Assembly: GCA_946186125.1 (NCBI GenBank)
Contig: CAMHLZ010000003.1
Coordinates: 1 to 64,000 of the forward strand
DNA from: an uncultured Lachnospira sp.
GTDB lineage: Bacteria > Bacillota > Clostridia > Lachnospirales > Lachnospiraceae
DNA: 64,000 bases
Direction: 5' to 3'
The stretch's first letter is position 1. Each line of letters opens with the position of its first letter. Below the pieces are notes generated by a model. The model was not told the origin of the DNA. It was given only the letters and a program-made list of their open reading frames with translations, and made no database searches. Position numbers and translations under genes: made by a program. This document shows, piece after piece, positions 47,084 through 56,113 of this stretch.

Positions 47084-47207
47084 GCTTTCTCCATTCCTTT
47101 TATATGTAACTATTTTTTATTGTATATAATACATTTTCGACTTTTTGCCATTTCGTATGACTTTATCCTTCTCTGTGTCAATTCGCAATTTCCTATTATA
47201 TAAAAAA

Positions 47208-47235
47208 AACTCTCTATGCAATCGCACAAAGAGTT
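47208..47235 (-). terminator. Terminator downstream of tRNA-Leu
   Basis: On the minus strand AACTCT and AGAGTT close a loop, followed by eight T, 18 bp beyond the tRNA 3' end. Confidence 0.8.
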
Positions 47236-47252
47236 TTTCAATTACTTTCAAA

Positions 47253-47333
47253 TGCGGATGACAGGACTTGAACCTGCACGTCGTAGACACTAGAACCTAA
47301 ATCTAGCGCGTCTGCCAATTCCGCCACATCCGC
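47253..47333 (-). tRNA. tRNA-Leu (anticodon UAG)
   Basis: The 81-nt gene has acceptor arms GCGGATG/CATCCGC, a D-arm with GGCAGACGC, an anticodon stem CTAGA/TCTAG with loop TTTAGGT (UAG, reading CUA), a class II variable arm and the TTCAAGTC T-loop. CCA is not encoded. It has its own terminator. No duplicated 3' end or integrase is nearby, so no element is integrated here. Confidence 0.95.
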
Positions 47334-47395
47334 TTATGCCATTTTAACCACGTAGGACATATTAACATAAATACAGCTAAAAATCAACCTTGTAT

Positions 47396-48304
47396 TTAAA
47401 AATTCTCGGAATTTTTTTTAGGTTTAATCTGTATATTTATAACCAGAATTATTGACTCAAAAAAGGCAAACAGTACTAAAACCGGCTGTAAATCAAGTTT
47501 TACAGACATTCCCTTTGCTATACTGTGAAGAACACCGCTATACATAAAAAGACTGACCCACAATAAAATATTTATAAGAAATACCGACTGTCTAAATACC
47601 TTTTCTATATAGCCCGCCTTTTTTGGCATAAGCTGCTCTGCACTTGTCTTTTTAATATACTCAAATTCTCCATTCTCACCATCTGAAAGATAACGGCAAT
47701 AGTGGAAAAGATTATCGCTGTCTTCGTACACTTTTCTTATGGTTATTTTTCTATTCATTTTTATGCGGGTATTATCAAAATCTGCTGATATCACTATACT
47801 TTCAGTATTATTCTTAATAACAGTTACATTATCAAGACGACATAAATAACCGTTTGAAAACATTTCCGTAATCTGCTCTTCGCCATTAAGATTCTCTATC
47901 GTATTCTTAATCTCATACATTAATTCAAACAGACTCAGGGTTTTATTTCTTCCCTTTGCAGCTATCTCACTCATTTTACTTCCAAATCCAAGATAATTCA
48001 TTGCAAACGCTATCATCTTGAATCTGTATAACTTTTTATCTTTTCCAATGGCAAAAACCGTAAATAACTCAGTCATCCATTTTTTTATGCTTATAAACAT
48101 CATGATAACAAATAGTATAGCCACTGCATAATATAATAATTTGTATACTGATACAGATATATAGCAGACATATGCAGAAACAATTCCCATCAATAATCCT
48201 GCAACAGGAAAAAGGAATAGGATTACACGTACAACACTTCCTACTCCTGATATCTTATTTTCTTTTTTTTCTAATGATGAATAAGTAAAGATTTTTTCAA
48301 ACAT
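47396..48304 (-). CDS. Membrane protein of unknown function
   Basis: The 302-residue protein has two predicted N-terminal membrane helices (about 25-55 and 60-80), a soluble middle (about 100-235) rich in strands (TVIKNNTESIVISADFD and KMNRKITIRKVYED), and two C-terminal helices (about 242-262 and 270-290). No motif is recognised. Start ATG 48304 follows CCGGAGGAAGAA; six further codons upstream are open but lack a site. It lies 27 bp after the PAP2 gene and is probably co-transcribed with it. Confidence 0.75.
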   Translation of the reverse strand: MFEKIFTYSSLEKKENKISGVGSVVRVILFLFPVAGLLMGIVSAYVCYISVSVYKLLYYAVAILFVIMMFISIKKWMTELFTVFAIGKDKKLYRFKMIAFAMNYLGFGSKMSEIAAKGRNKTLSLFELMYEIKNTIENLNGEEQITEMFSNGYLCRLDNVTVIKNNTESIVISADFDNTRIKMNRKITIRKVYEDSDNLFHYCRYLSDGENGEFEYIKKTSAEQLMPKKAGYIEKVFRQSVFLINILLWVSLFMYSGVLHSIAKGMSVKLDLQPVLVLFAFFESIILVINIQIKPKKNSENF

Positions 48305-48331
48305 TTCTTCCTCCGGGAGCAATTCATTTAT

Positions 48332-48811
48332 TTATATAAAAAATGCCATAACTCCTACCACTACACTTATTGCAAATCCGGCTATTACGTCTTCCTTGTG
48401 ATGTACTCCGGCTATTACTCTCATTACACCCATCAAAATACTAATCAGTAACAGCATAATGCCGGTTGCAATATTTACCTGAAGCGCTGCCATAGCTATT
48501 ATCGTAGCCGATGCAACATGTCTGCTTGGAAATGATTCTCCTTCTTTTGCCTTTTCAATCATAGGTTCGAAACCATCTTCTTCATAAGGTCTCTTTGCAT
48601 TTATTACCTTTCTTAATACAGTCACTCCTAATACCAAAAAAAGCGGAACTTCCAATGCCCTGGCAAATCGATAATCCTGATATCCCCACAACGTAAAAAG
48701 TATAATGAGGTAGGCTGCAGCAACCACTACAGGCAGAAACTTGTACAGATACATGAATATCTTTTTCTTCTGTTCATCTTCTTCAATATATTTTCTTGCT
48801 TCTTCAAACAT
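48332..48811 (-). CDS. PAP2-family membrane phosphatase
   Basis: The 159-residue protein has about four membrane helices and the three-part PAP2 phosphatase site: K-x6-RP (INAKRPYEEDG), PSRH (SFPSRHVAS) and R-x5-H-x3-D (RVIAGVHHKEDV). Such enzymes remove phosphate from undecaprenyl pyrophosphate or other lipid phosphates at the outer face of the membrane. It is a short form. Which lipid is used cannot be told. AAGGTG site before ATG 48811. Confidence 0.88.
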   Translation of the reverse strand: MFEEARKYIEEDEQKKKIFMYLYKFLPVVVAAAYLIILFTLWGYQDYRFARALEVPLFLVLGVTVLRKVINAKRPYEEDGFEPMIEKAKEGESFPSRHVASATIIAMAALQVNIATGIMLLLISILMGVMRVIAGVHHKEDVIAGFAISVVVGVMAFFI

Positions 48812-48924
48812 ACATTACACCTTGACCTTTCCAATATACACAACAACGAAACCATTATATCATACATTTATTTTACATGGCAAGAACTGATATATCTTTG
48901 TTGTAATTGAATGTAACGTAAAAA

Positions 48925-48953
48925 GACTGCCACACTTAATTAGCGTGACAGTC
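48925..48953 (-). terminator. Terminator of the hemolysin III-like gene
   Basis: GACTGTCAC and GTGTGGCAGTC pair on the minus strand, then TTTTT. It closely resembles the terminator at 19908-19931. Confidence 0.75.
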
Positions 48954-48963
48954 CTTTGTCATT

Positions 48964-49644
48964 TTATATAACATAAATATATACAACAAAGAAATGTAAT
49001 ATACTTCCTGCAAGCACAAAAAAGTGCCAAATTGAATGCATATACTTTACCCTGCTTCCTATTCCGTAAATCACCGCTCCTACCGTGTAAGCTATTCCTC
49101 CTGCTACAAGAAGCCTGATTCCTCCGGATGCAATCGCATGCATCAAAGGCTTTATGGTAATAACTATAGCCCATCCCATTGCTATATAACATACCATTGA
49201 AAACATCTTAAATCGTTCCATATCAATCGCATTTAGCACAATTCCTACAATCGTTGCTCCCCATATCGAATAAAACAATATCCATCCCGTCTTTCCATGT
49301 AATGACACCAATGTAAATGGTGTATAAGAACCCGCAATTAATAAAAATATTGTACAATGATCAAATATTCTTAAGACACGTTTTGCATTATTCCGTCCTA
49401 ACCCATGATAAATACATGACATACTGTATAATAAAATAAGCGAAAATCCGAATATCCAGCTGCTTACTACTGAATACACATTTCCTCCCACTGTCGCCTT
49501 CGCAACACATAAGCACAATGCAACTATTCCAAGTGCAGCACCTACTCCGTGAGATATAGACGAAATAAGTTCTTCACCTAATGTATAGCTCGGTAAAGAT
49601 ATTCTATTTAATCCTTTCTTTTTTTCATTTATAGGACAATCCAT
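48964..49644 (-). CDS. Hemolysin III / TrhA-family membrane protein
   Basis: The 226-residue protein has seven predicted membrane helices and the PAQR/HlyIII signature: YTLGEELISSISHGVGA at the start, SCIYHGL in helix 3, RIFDHCTIFLLIAGSYTPF, and a C-terminal SIWHFFVLAGSILHFF. The conserved Ser, Asp and His residues form a metal site in the PAQR fold. Bacterial members affect membrane energetics and lipid homeostasis; haemolysis is not a safe inference. It is monocistronic with a ribosome site AAGGAGG. Confidence 0.9.
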   Translation of the reverse strand: MDCPINEKKKGLNRISLPSYTLGEELISSISHGVGAALGIVALCLCVAKATVGGNVYSVVSSWIFGFSLILLYSMSCIYHGLGRNNAKRVLRIFDHCTIFLLIAGSYTPFTLVSLHGKTGWILFYSIWGATIVGIVLNAIDMERFKMFSMVCYIAMGWAIVITIKPLMHAIASGGIRLLVAGGIAYTVGAVIYGIGSRVKYMHSIWHFFVLAGSILHFFVVYIYVI

Positions 49645-49868
49645 TTTTTTCCTCCTTAAAATAATATGTTTTTATATGCTATATTATGTAGTTTTCATAA
49701 CTACATTATACGTCTTTTAATTCCTTTGTCAATATTTTTTTAACTGGTATGGTCATTTTTATATTTTTTGGCATTTTACACATAGCCACACCTTGTAGTA
49801 TTATATGTTTATCATTTTCTGAATTCAGATAAATAATTGTTAATTTTATAAAAGGAAGGATTGTTATT

Positions 49869-50372
49869 ATGAAACATGAAAATATATTAAGTTTGTGCAT
49901 AACCGCACTCTTTGTCGGAATTGTTTATATCACAACGACTTTTATTAAAATACCTATCCCTTTAGGTTATGCAAATCTTGGAGAAACCTTTATACTTCTC
50001 GCAGCTTATTTTACAACCCGTAAAACAGCCTGCATAGCCGGCGGGCTGGGTTCTGCACTTGCAGATGTTCTGTCCGGATACCCGCTTTGGGCATTTCCTA
50101 CACTCGTTATCAAAGGGCTTTTCGGACTCATAGCTTTTTATTTCTTCTCTAAGAACAAAAAGCTGACTTCGCCTCATGTATTGCTGGGTGTCGGTGTTGC
50201 TGCCGTTTTCGCCGCTGTCAGTTACACAGTTGTCGGTATGCTGTTATATGGTTCTATTGCCGCCGGATTATCATCTTTTCCCGGGCTTATATCAGAAAGT
50301 ATTGTCAATGCCGCTTGCTTTTTTGTAATAGCTAAAATTTGTCCTAAAAATTTACAACGTCTATATCAATAG
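49869..50372 (+). CDS. ECF transporter S component (substrate-binding membrane subunit)
   Basis: The 167-residue protein has five to six membrane helices. The N-terminal pattern (LCITALFVGIVYITTTFIKI, then GYANLGETFILLAAYF) and the glycine-rich second part (GGLGSALADVLSGYPLWAFPT) match S components of energy-coupling factor vitamin importers. These use shared EcfA/EcfT proteins encoded elsewhere. The vitamin is not clear, and the 224-bp leader shows no recognisable riboswitch. AAAAGGAAGGA ribosome site. Confidence 0.75.
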   Translation: MKHENILSLCITALFVGIVYITTTFIKIPIPLGYANLGETFILLAAYFTTRKTACIAGGLGSALADVLSGYPLWAFPTLVIKGLFGLIAFYFFSKNKKLTSPHVLLGVGVAAVFAAVSYTVVGMLLYGSIAAGLSSFPGLISESIVNAACFFVIAKICPKNLQRLYQ

Positions 50373-50380
50373 TTATACTC

Positions 50381-50415
50381 AAAAATCGGGTCAGGATACA
50401 TCCTGCCCGATTTTT
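50381..50415. terminator. Bidirectional terminator between the S component and EAL genes
   Basis: A perfect AAAAATCGGG/CCCGATTTTT stem encloses an inner AGGA/TCCT pair, with U-runs on both strands. Confidence 0.9.
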
Positions 50416-50426
50416 AATCTTTATTT

Positions 50427-52877
50427 TTATGAACTTTTTTCTTTATCAAGCATTAACTCAAATTCCTTTTCCGAAACAGGTCTTGAGAAATAATAGCCCT
50501 GTATATAATCACAATTATGTTTCACCAGGAATTCAACCTGTTCTTCCGTCTCCGCACCTTCTGCCACTACTTTTGCATCCATGTGGTGCGCCATACTGAT
50601 CAGCGAATCAATAACTCCGTCAATCTTCTTATTCTTTCCAATTTTCTTGACAAATTCCATGTCAAGTTTGATTATATCAAAATCATAATCGGTAATAGCA
50701 TTAAATGAAGAATAACCACTGCCAAAATCATCAATAAGTATCATTGCTCCCAAATTTCTCATATCAGTTATCATCTTCATGTTATTTCCTGCAATTGAAA
50801 CATAAGAAGATTCCGTTATCTCAAACCTGTAAAGTCCCTTCAAATCTTCTGCATGTTCGACATCAAAACGAATCTTTTCCATCATGTCAACATCGAAAAA
50901 GTCCATTCTGGACAGATTTATGGATATTGGTACAATATGCTTCTGACAATTTATTCTACGTTGAATAAATTCTTTTACATTTCGCTCGATTAATAAATCA
51001 ATCTGGGAAATATATCCATTTTCTTCCAAAATCGGAATAAAAAGTCCTGGAGAAACAACTCCTCTCGACGGATGTATCCACCTTACAAGTGCTTCAGCAG
51101 ATGCTATTTTTTTCGTCTTTGCATCGTATATCGGCTGGTAGTATGCTTTAAATTCATCATTTGCAATAGCTTCATCAAGAACACTCAAAATCTCATTCTT
51201 ATCTATATATGTATCATGCATATATCTTTCATAAAACGCATACGGTTTAACATATTCATTTTCGATATACGTAGCCGCTAACTGTGCTCTGTCACACATC
51301 TTGCTGACACTCATTTTTTTATCATGAATGTTATATATTCCGCATCTTTGCAATACCATAACAGTTTTTCCGCCCTTAACATATAACACTCTGCACAATT
51401 CATTAAGAGTTTCATAATCAATATCCTTGCTTTCAACAAGGCATACAAAATGGTCTGCTGTAGCCCTTGCGGTCACAATCGGTTTTAGCCTTGATTTTAT
51501 AATTTCATTATAAACATGTTTAATTACATCATCACCACTATCATTGCCAAAAATATCATTAATAGCCTTAAATCCTTTGATATTAAAAAATATAACTGAG
51601 TAATCTATATCTTTATTATTTTCAAGAATATTTGCTGTATGCCTTATAAAACCTAAACGGTTATATCCTCCGACTATAATATCATGTTCCGATGTCTCTG
51701 TAATATCCTCCATCGTCGCCAAAATAAGATTAGCCTGCTCTGAAAAATAAATATATTTGTACCTTTTAAGTCTTTTTTCACCTGTTTCAATAATATGGTG
51801 GATATAGAACTGATACTCCTTTGATTCTTTAAGTTTTTCTACTATATATGACAAATCACTCTGTATAGTAAATGTTCCTCTCTCATAATAAGGAACCATC
51901 GTTTCCGTTACCAGGTCTACAGAAACATCATAATCTAATACCGAATTCACAGCTAAACTATTCTCATATTTATCATACGATTTTTCCAGTAAAATCAACT
52001 TTCTTTCAGGATCTATAATACCTACCGATTCATATTCATGTTCATACAACAGTCCCGGCAAAGTCTTTGCAATATAATCGTCTGATATATCCATAATATA
52101 AAACGTACCTAATATATCTCCGCTCAAATCTTCTTTAGACATTTTTATAATCGTATTAGCCAGACATTTCTCCTCATCGTCGATAATAAAAATGTGTCTT
52201 AAAGAAGCTTCAAATACGCCTTCATTAAACAGATTTAAAAGATTATTCACTGAAAATGTATCATAAAACATTGCTCGTTGTTCTTCAATACTAATATTCT
52301 CTGCGATATTTTTTATAAATTCATCAACCGTATCACAATGCATTGCATCTGATATTGTATAATAGTCCCCTGAGCCCCATCTTAACTCATTCGCAGTTAT
52401 ATCAACATAACATATTCCTATGGCATTAGTACTCAAAGCTATGTTCTCTTCAACACGCTCCATGGAATAACCATACATATCCTTTATACTTAACAAAACA
52501 ATCTGATTAGATTCATTATAATCTACACTTCGTGATATCTCCATCTTCACCCAGCGATACTCATCATCGAATTTTTCTCTATATCTGTATGAGATTACTT
52601 TGTCATTATTATAAAAGTGCTTTCTTAATTCCCCGATATCTGTTATCCTTTTAAAACCTTTTATATCTGCCTCAAAAACATTTCCATTATCTACATAATT
52701 CTTTATAAGAAAAGTAAACTGTCTGTTTATCGGGTCATCAGTCTCTGTTTTCTGCGATGAGCTGACGATACTATACAGATTATTTGATAAATCTATTCTG
52801 AATATCTTGCAGTAATCTCTTGCAAGAATATCCAGCACATCTTCATATTTTATGTTTATATCATCGAATACATCCAC
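50427..52877 (-). CDS. Cyclic-di-GMP phosphodiesterase (degenerate GGDEF plus EAL)
   Basis: The 816-residue protein has an N-terminal sensor part (about 1-400, PAS-like segments, no membrane helix), a degenerate GGDEF domain (about 400-545; the active loop reads ATADHF instead of GGDEF) and an intact EAL domain (about 560-810) with AEALVRW, INLSRMDF, DDFGSGYSS and VAEGAET. It should hydrolyse c-di-GMP, not make it. Start GTG 52877 follows AAGGTGAG, which overlaps the stop of the upstream FapA-like gene; a GTG six codons earlier is possible. It is co-transcribed with that gene. Confidence 0.85.
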   Translation of the reverse strand: MDVFDDINIKYEDVLDILARDYCKIFRIDLSNNLYSIVSSSQKTETDDPINRQFTFLIKNYVDNGNVFEADIKGFKRITDIGELRKHFYNNDKVISYRYREKFDDEYRWVKMEISRSVDYNESNQIVLLSIKDMYGYSMERVEENIALSTNAIGICYVDITANELRWGSGDYYTISDAMHCDTVDEFIKNIAENISIEEQRAMFYDTFSVNNLLNLFNEGVFEASLRHIFIIDDEEKCLANTIIKMSKEDLSGDILGTFYIMDISDDYIAKTLPGLLYEHEYESVGIIDPERKLILLEKSYDKYENSLAVNSVLDYDVSVDLVTETMVPYYERGTFTIQSDLSYIVEKLKESKEYQFYIHHIIETGEKRLKRYKYIYFSEQANLILATMEDITETSEHDIIVGGYNRLGFIRHTANILENNKDIDYSVIFFNIKGFKAINDIFGNDSGDDVIKHVYNEIIKSRLKPIVTARATADHFVCLVESKDIDYETLNELCRVLYVKGGKTVMVLQRCGIYNIHDKKMSVSKMCDRAQLAATYIENEYVKPYAFYERYMHDTYIDKNEILSVLDEAIANDEFKAYYQPIYDAKTKKIASAEALVRWIHPSRGVVSPGLFIPILEENGYISQIDLLIERNVKEFIQRRINCQKHIVPISINLSRMDFFDVDMMEKIRFDVEHAEDLKGLYRFEITESSYVSIAGNNMKMITDMRNLGAMILIDDFGSGYSSFNAITDYDFDIIKLDMEFVKKIGKNKKIDGVIDSLISMAHHMDAKVVAEGAETEEQVEFLVKHNCDYIQGYYFSRPVSEKEFELMLDKEKSS

Positions 52878-52881
52878 ATTC

Positions 52882-54300
52882 TCACCTTCTTTCACGCTTT
52901 TTTTCCATTTCGAATTCTGTAGAATCCAACATCTCTATTCTTTCATTTTTCATTCTATATACTAAATCTCTGTAAGCTTCTCTCTGTATCCACTTATCCC
53001 CTTCAGACATAATTACTACACCCGGATACACGGTTCCTAATACTTTGATATCAGCTTCTTTTTTTACTTCAGCTATTTCTTCACTAATCAAATCAATTTG
53101 TGCATTCAACTGATTACGTTCTGCAGTCCTTACTACTTTCGCCCGTACCAGCTTCATTCTGATTTCTTCTGTCTCTTTCGTTCTCTTTTTTAAATCTATA
53201 TGCTCATAAACGTACAGGTTCTGTTCCAGCAGCGAAATGTCATCACGTACTTTTTTCAGCTTATTCAGATAACTATTTAACTGCTGCTGAAAACGTGAAA
53301 TCTCACCAAAATGAACAATTGTACCAATCTCAGCCTCATTCCCCAGATTCTTTACTGTCACTCCCATCATTCCTGTGACCGTTCCTCCGATTATACATGC
53401 TCTTTTATCCATAACGATAACTCTTTTTCTGGCATATATATCACAATCTAATAATGAATTTGCATAAACATTTCCGTCTGCCTTTACACGACACCGCTCC
53501 ATGAAATTACCTGCTACATCTTCTTTAGCAACTATTTCACATTCGTATTTTCCCTGAACACCCTTTTTTATAGTAATATTTTTTTCAGCGAAAAGTCTGC
53601 AATTACTCACGTGTCCATGTACATAAATATTTCCTTCGCTATGTATCTCAAGACCGCCTCTTACATCACCTTTTACTTCGACATCCCCATTAAAATGGAT
53701 ATTTCCATGTTCAACATCCACATCTCCATTTACAACATATACTTTGTCTACTACAATCTTGCCTCTGTCCCTGTATATCCTTCCTGTAAAACGTGCTCTA
53801 TATTCCTTATAATCATCATCAGAAACCAATCCCCTGCAATTGAGTGGTCCATGCTCTTTTCCGGGTACAGGGTTCAACATTTCCGAATATACTGTATATC
53901 CAAATTTTCCTCTTGTAGCAGGCTGATATACTGCCACCAGCTCCCCTTCTTTTACCATAGCGATTTCAAGTGAATTCGCATAATCCACTGAACCGTCCGG
54001 ATTAACTTTCGGCTTAGCTTTCATATCTTCTATAGGCATAAGAAACTTATAATGTCCGTTCACCCCGTCTTCTGGAACTTTTCCCTCAGCCACAACTATT
54101 TCCGTACCATATGGCTTATTAGAAATAAGAGTCTGTATAGCCTCCTTATTAATTCCTGCCACTATTCCGTTTTCTTTCAAAAAATCTTCAACAAACTTTA
54201 CAGAAATCCCCTCTTTTTCTATTCTTTGACATTTCTTTAGTGTCAAAGTAACCTTCATATGTTCCCTGTCAACTTTCATGGCAACCCAATCTCTTTCCAT
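52882..54300 (-). CDS. FapA-like DUF342 protein
   Basis: The 472-residue protein has a FapA N-terminal domain (1-150) and a right-handed beta-helix (about 170-330) with repeated VDVEHGNIHFNGDVEVKGDV-like rungs. A coiled coil (about 340-420) and a C-terminal tail ending EMEKKRERR follow. DUF342/FapA proteins control cell-shape or kinase-linked processes in some bacteria; the function here is unknown. Start ATG 54300 follows AAGGAGGTGTGCTAT. The EAL phosphodiesterase gene begins 4 bp beyond its stop, suggesting a link to c-di-GMP signalling. Confidence 0.85.
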   Translation of the reverse strand: MERDWVAMKVDREHMKVTLTLKKCQRIEKEGISVKFVEDFLKENGIVAGINKEAIQTLISNKPYGTEIVVAEGKVPEDGVNGHYKFLMPIEDMKAKPKVNPDGSVDYANSLEIAMVKEGELVAVYQPATRGKFGYTVYSEMLNPVPGKEHGPLNCRGLVSDDDYKEYRARFTGRIYRDRGKIVVDKVYVVNGDVDVEHGNIHFNGDVEVKGDVRGGLEIHSEGNIYVHGHVSNCRLFAEKNITIKKGVQGKYECEIVAKEDVAGNFMERCRVKADGNVYANSLLDCDIYARKRVIVMDKRACIIGGTVTGMMGVTVKNLGNEAEIGTIVHFGEISRFQQQLNSYLNKLKKVRDDISLLEQNLYVYEHIDLKKRTKETEEIRMKLVRAKVVRTAERNQLNAQIDLISEEIAEVKKEADIKVLGTVYPGVVIMSEGDKWIQREAYRDLVYRMKNERIEMLDSTEFEMEKKRERR

Positions 54301-54418
54301 ATAGCACACCTCCTTATACGTTCATCTGATAGAGCTTCCGATATCTTTATTTCCCCATCATCTCGGATACCTCATGTCATATAGTACTATTTTACAATAT
54401 TTTCCCTTATAAAGCAAT

Positions 54419-54446
54419 AAAAGTGCCACAAAATAGTGACACTTTT
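54419..54446 (-). terminator. Terminator of the aminotransferase gene
   Basis: AAAAGTGTCAC and GTGGCACTTTT pair around a TATTTT loop, about 50 bp past the stop. Confidence 0.7.
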
Positions 54447-54496
54447 ACTTGTATTTAATTAAAATTTATTTTATTTTTCAGCAATTTAATCAATTT

Positions 54497-55786
54497 TTAC
54501 ATATTTTCTAATAATTTTTCTACACTTGCAAGTTTAACACAAAGTACAAATATTTTTGCTGCTGCCGACATCTCTTCTGCGCTAGGGAACGATGGTGCAA
54601 TACGAATATTACTATCCTTAGGATCTTTTCCATAAGGGAACGTAGCACCTGCGCCCGTGAGTACAACTCCACATTCCTTACATTTTGCAACTATAGATTT
54701 TGCACATCCTTCCATTGCATTAAACGATACAAAATATCCGCCTCTCGGCTCAATCCAGTCACCTATCTCAAGTCCTGTCAGTTCCTCATCCAATTCCCTA
54801 AGAACAGCCTCGAATTTTGGTCTTAATATATCAGCATGCTTTACCATATGCGCCTTTAATCCGTCGATGTCTTTAAAAAATCTTGAATGACGAAGCTGGT
54901 TAATCTTATCATGACCAATAGTCTGAACCGTAAGCTGTTTTTTTATGAAATCAACATTTTTCAATGATGTTGCAATTGCTGAAACACCTGAACCAGGGAA
55001 ACTTATTTTCGATGTCGAAGCAAACATATATACCATATCAGGATTTCCGGCCTTCTCACACTCGTCAAGAATGTTAAGAATCTTATCCTGCTTATCTTTG
55101 TATATATGATGTATGCAATATGCATTATCCCAGAAAATTCTGAAATCTTCTGCCGCCGGCTTTAATGCCGCAAATCTTTTTACAACTTCATCTGAATATG
55201 ATATTCCTGTGGGATTTGAATATTTTGGCACACACCATATTCCCTTTACAGACGCATCATTATTAACATACTGTTCAACCATATCCATATCCGGACCATC
55301 AGCATTCAAAGGAATGTTAATCATTTCAATTCCAAAAAACTCTGTAATTTTAAAATGTCTGTCATATCCCGGCACAGGACATAAAAACTTTACTTTATCA
55401 AGTTTGCACCAAGGTGTAGAACCATTAACTCCATGAGTGACAGAACGTGAAACTGTATCATACATAATATTAAGGCTTGAGTTTCCATATACGATAACGT
55501 TATCTTTTTCCACTTCCATCATCGCAGCCATAAGTCTTCTGCACTCTCCGATACCGTCAAGGTCGCCGTAATTACGGGTATCATTTCCAAGGACTGTATT
55601 CATGTCGCACGAACTGTTAATAACATCAAGCATAGGCATGGCAAGTGCAAGCTGTTCTACCCCCGGCTTTCCTCTTGCCATATTGAGCTGTAATCCCTTA
55701 GCCTGTTCCTCTTTGTATTTTTCTTCAAGAGCAGCCTTAACTGTAAGAAGTTCGTTTTTGTCCATCTGTCTGTATGACTTTTTCAT
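54497..55786 (-). CDS. PLP-dependent aminotransferase, aspartate/MocR type
   Basis: The 429-residue fold type I enzyme is of the Aminotran_MocR family: an N-terminal NMARGKPG block, cofactor-binding YGNSSLNIMYD, substrate-binding Asn in PKYSNPTG, IFWDNAYCIHHI, the Schiff-base Lys in FASTSKISFPGSG, and Arg in NIRIAPSFP. Members catalyse aspartate or related amino-acid transamination. There is no GntR domain, so it is an enzyme and not a regulator. It is monocistronic; the exact substrate is not decided. Confidence 0.88.
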   Translation of the reverse strand: MKKSYRQMDKNELLTVKAALEEKYKEEQAKGLQLNMARGKPGVEQLALAMPMLDVINSSCDMNTVLGNDTRNYGDLDGIGECRRLMAAMMEVEKDNVIVYGNSSLNIMYDTVSRSVTHGVNGSTPWCKLDKVKFLCPVPGYDRHFKITEFFGIEMINIPLNADGPDMDMVEQYVNNDASVKGIWCVPKYSNPTGISYSDEVVKRFAALKPAAEDFRIFWDNAYCIHHIYKDKQDKILNILDECEKAGNPDMVYMFASTSKISFPGSGVSAIATSLKNVDFIKKQLTVQTIGHDKINQLRHSRFFKDIDGLKAHMVKHADILRPKFEAVLRELDEELTGLEIGDWIEPRGGYFVSFNAMEGCAKSIVAKCKECGVVLTGAGATFPYGKDPKDSNIRIAPSFPSAEEMSAAAKIFVLCVKLASVEKLLENM

Positions 55787-55915
55787 AAATTCTCTATCCT
55801 TTCTTCGTACATATTATTTAATGTCTTAAAATCCGTTACATTCATCAAACCACATAATATAATAACTCTATAACATAAATTCTTGCAACAATTTTTTTTA
55901 AAATATTGCATTTTA

Positions 55916-56113
55916 TTAAGGACAATGCATGTTATCAGACAAAATTTGTTCTTCTCTTTGTCTCTCTGTCTCTTTCATGGCATCATCAAGTCCGGTCAAA
56001 GCGGCAAACGGTGAAAACTGCGCTGCCCTGTCTTGTATCGACATATGCGGTCTTAAATCCGATCTGTGATGCGGTAAATTAATTATATCATCATACTTAT
56101 GATCCAAACTCAT
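55916..56113 (-). CDS. Small conserved protein encoded with a Y-family polymerase
   Basis: The 65-residue protein has the pattern YDDIINLPHHRSDLRPHMS then DRAAQFSPFAALTG, seen in small proteins that accompany dinB/umuC-like genes in clostridia and similar to YolD-like partners. It overlaps the polymerase stop by 4 bp (ATGA), so translation is coupled. A role in regulating or recruiting the polymerase is inferred from context only. Residue 46 onward is a charged helix. Confidence 0.7.
   Translation of the reverse strand: MSLDHKYDDIINLPHHRSDLRPHMSIQDRAAQFSPFAALTGLDDAMKETERQREEQILSDNMHCP

Noticed and set aside
47253-47333. tRNA-Leu as an integration site
   Set aside because: No repeated tRNA 3' end, integrase or foreign-looking genes on either side.
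49645-49868. Riboswitch upstream of the ECF S component
   Set aside because: No conserved core of TPP, FMN, preQ1 or cobalamin riboswitches could be recognised.
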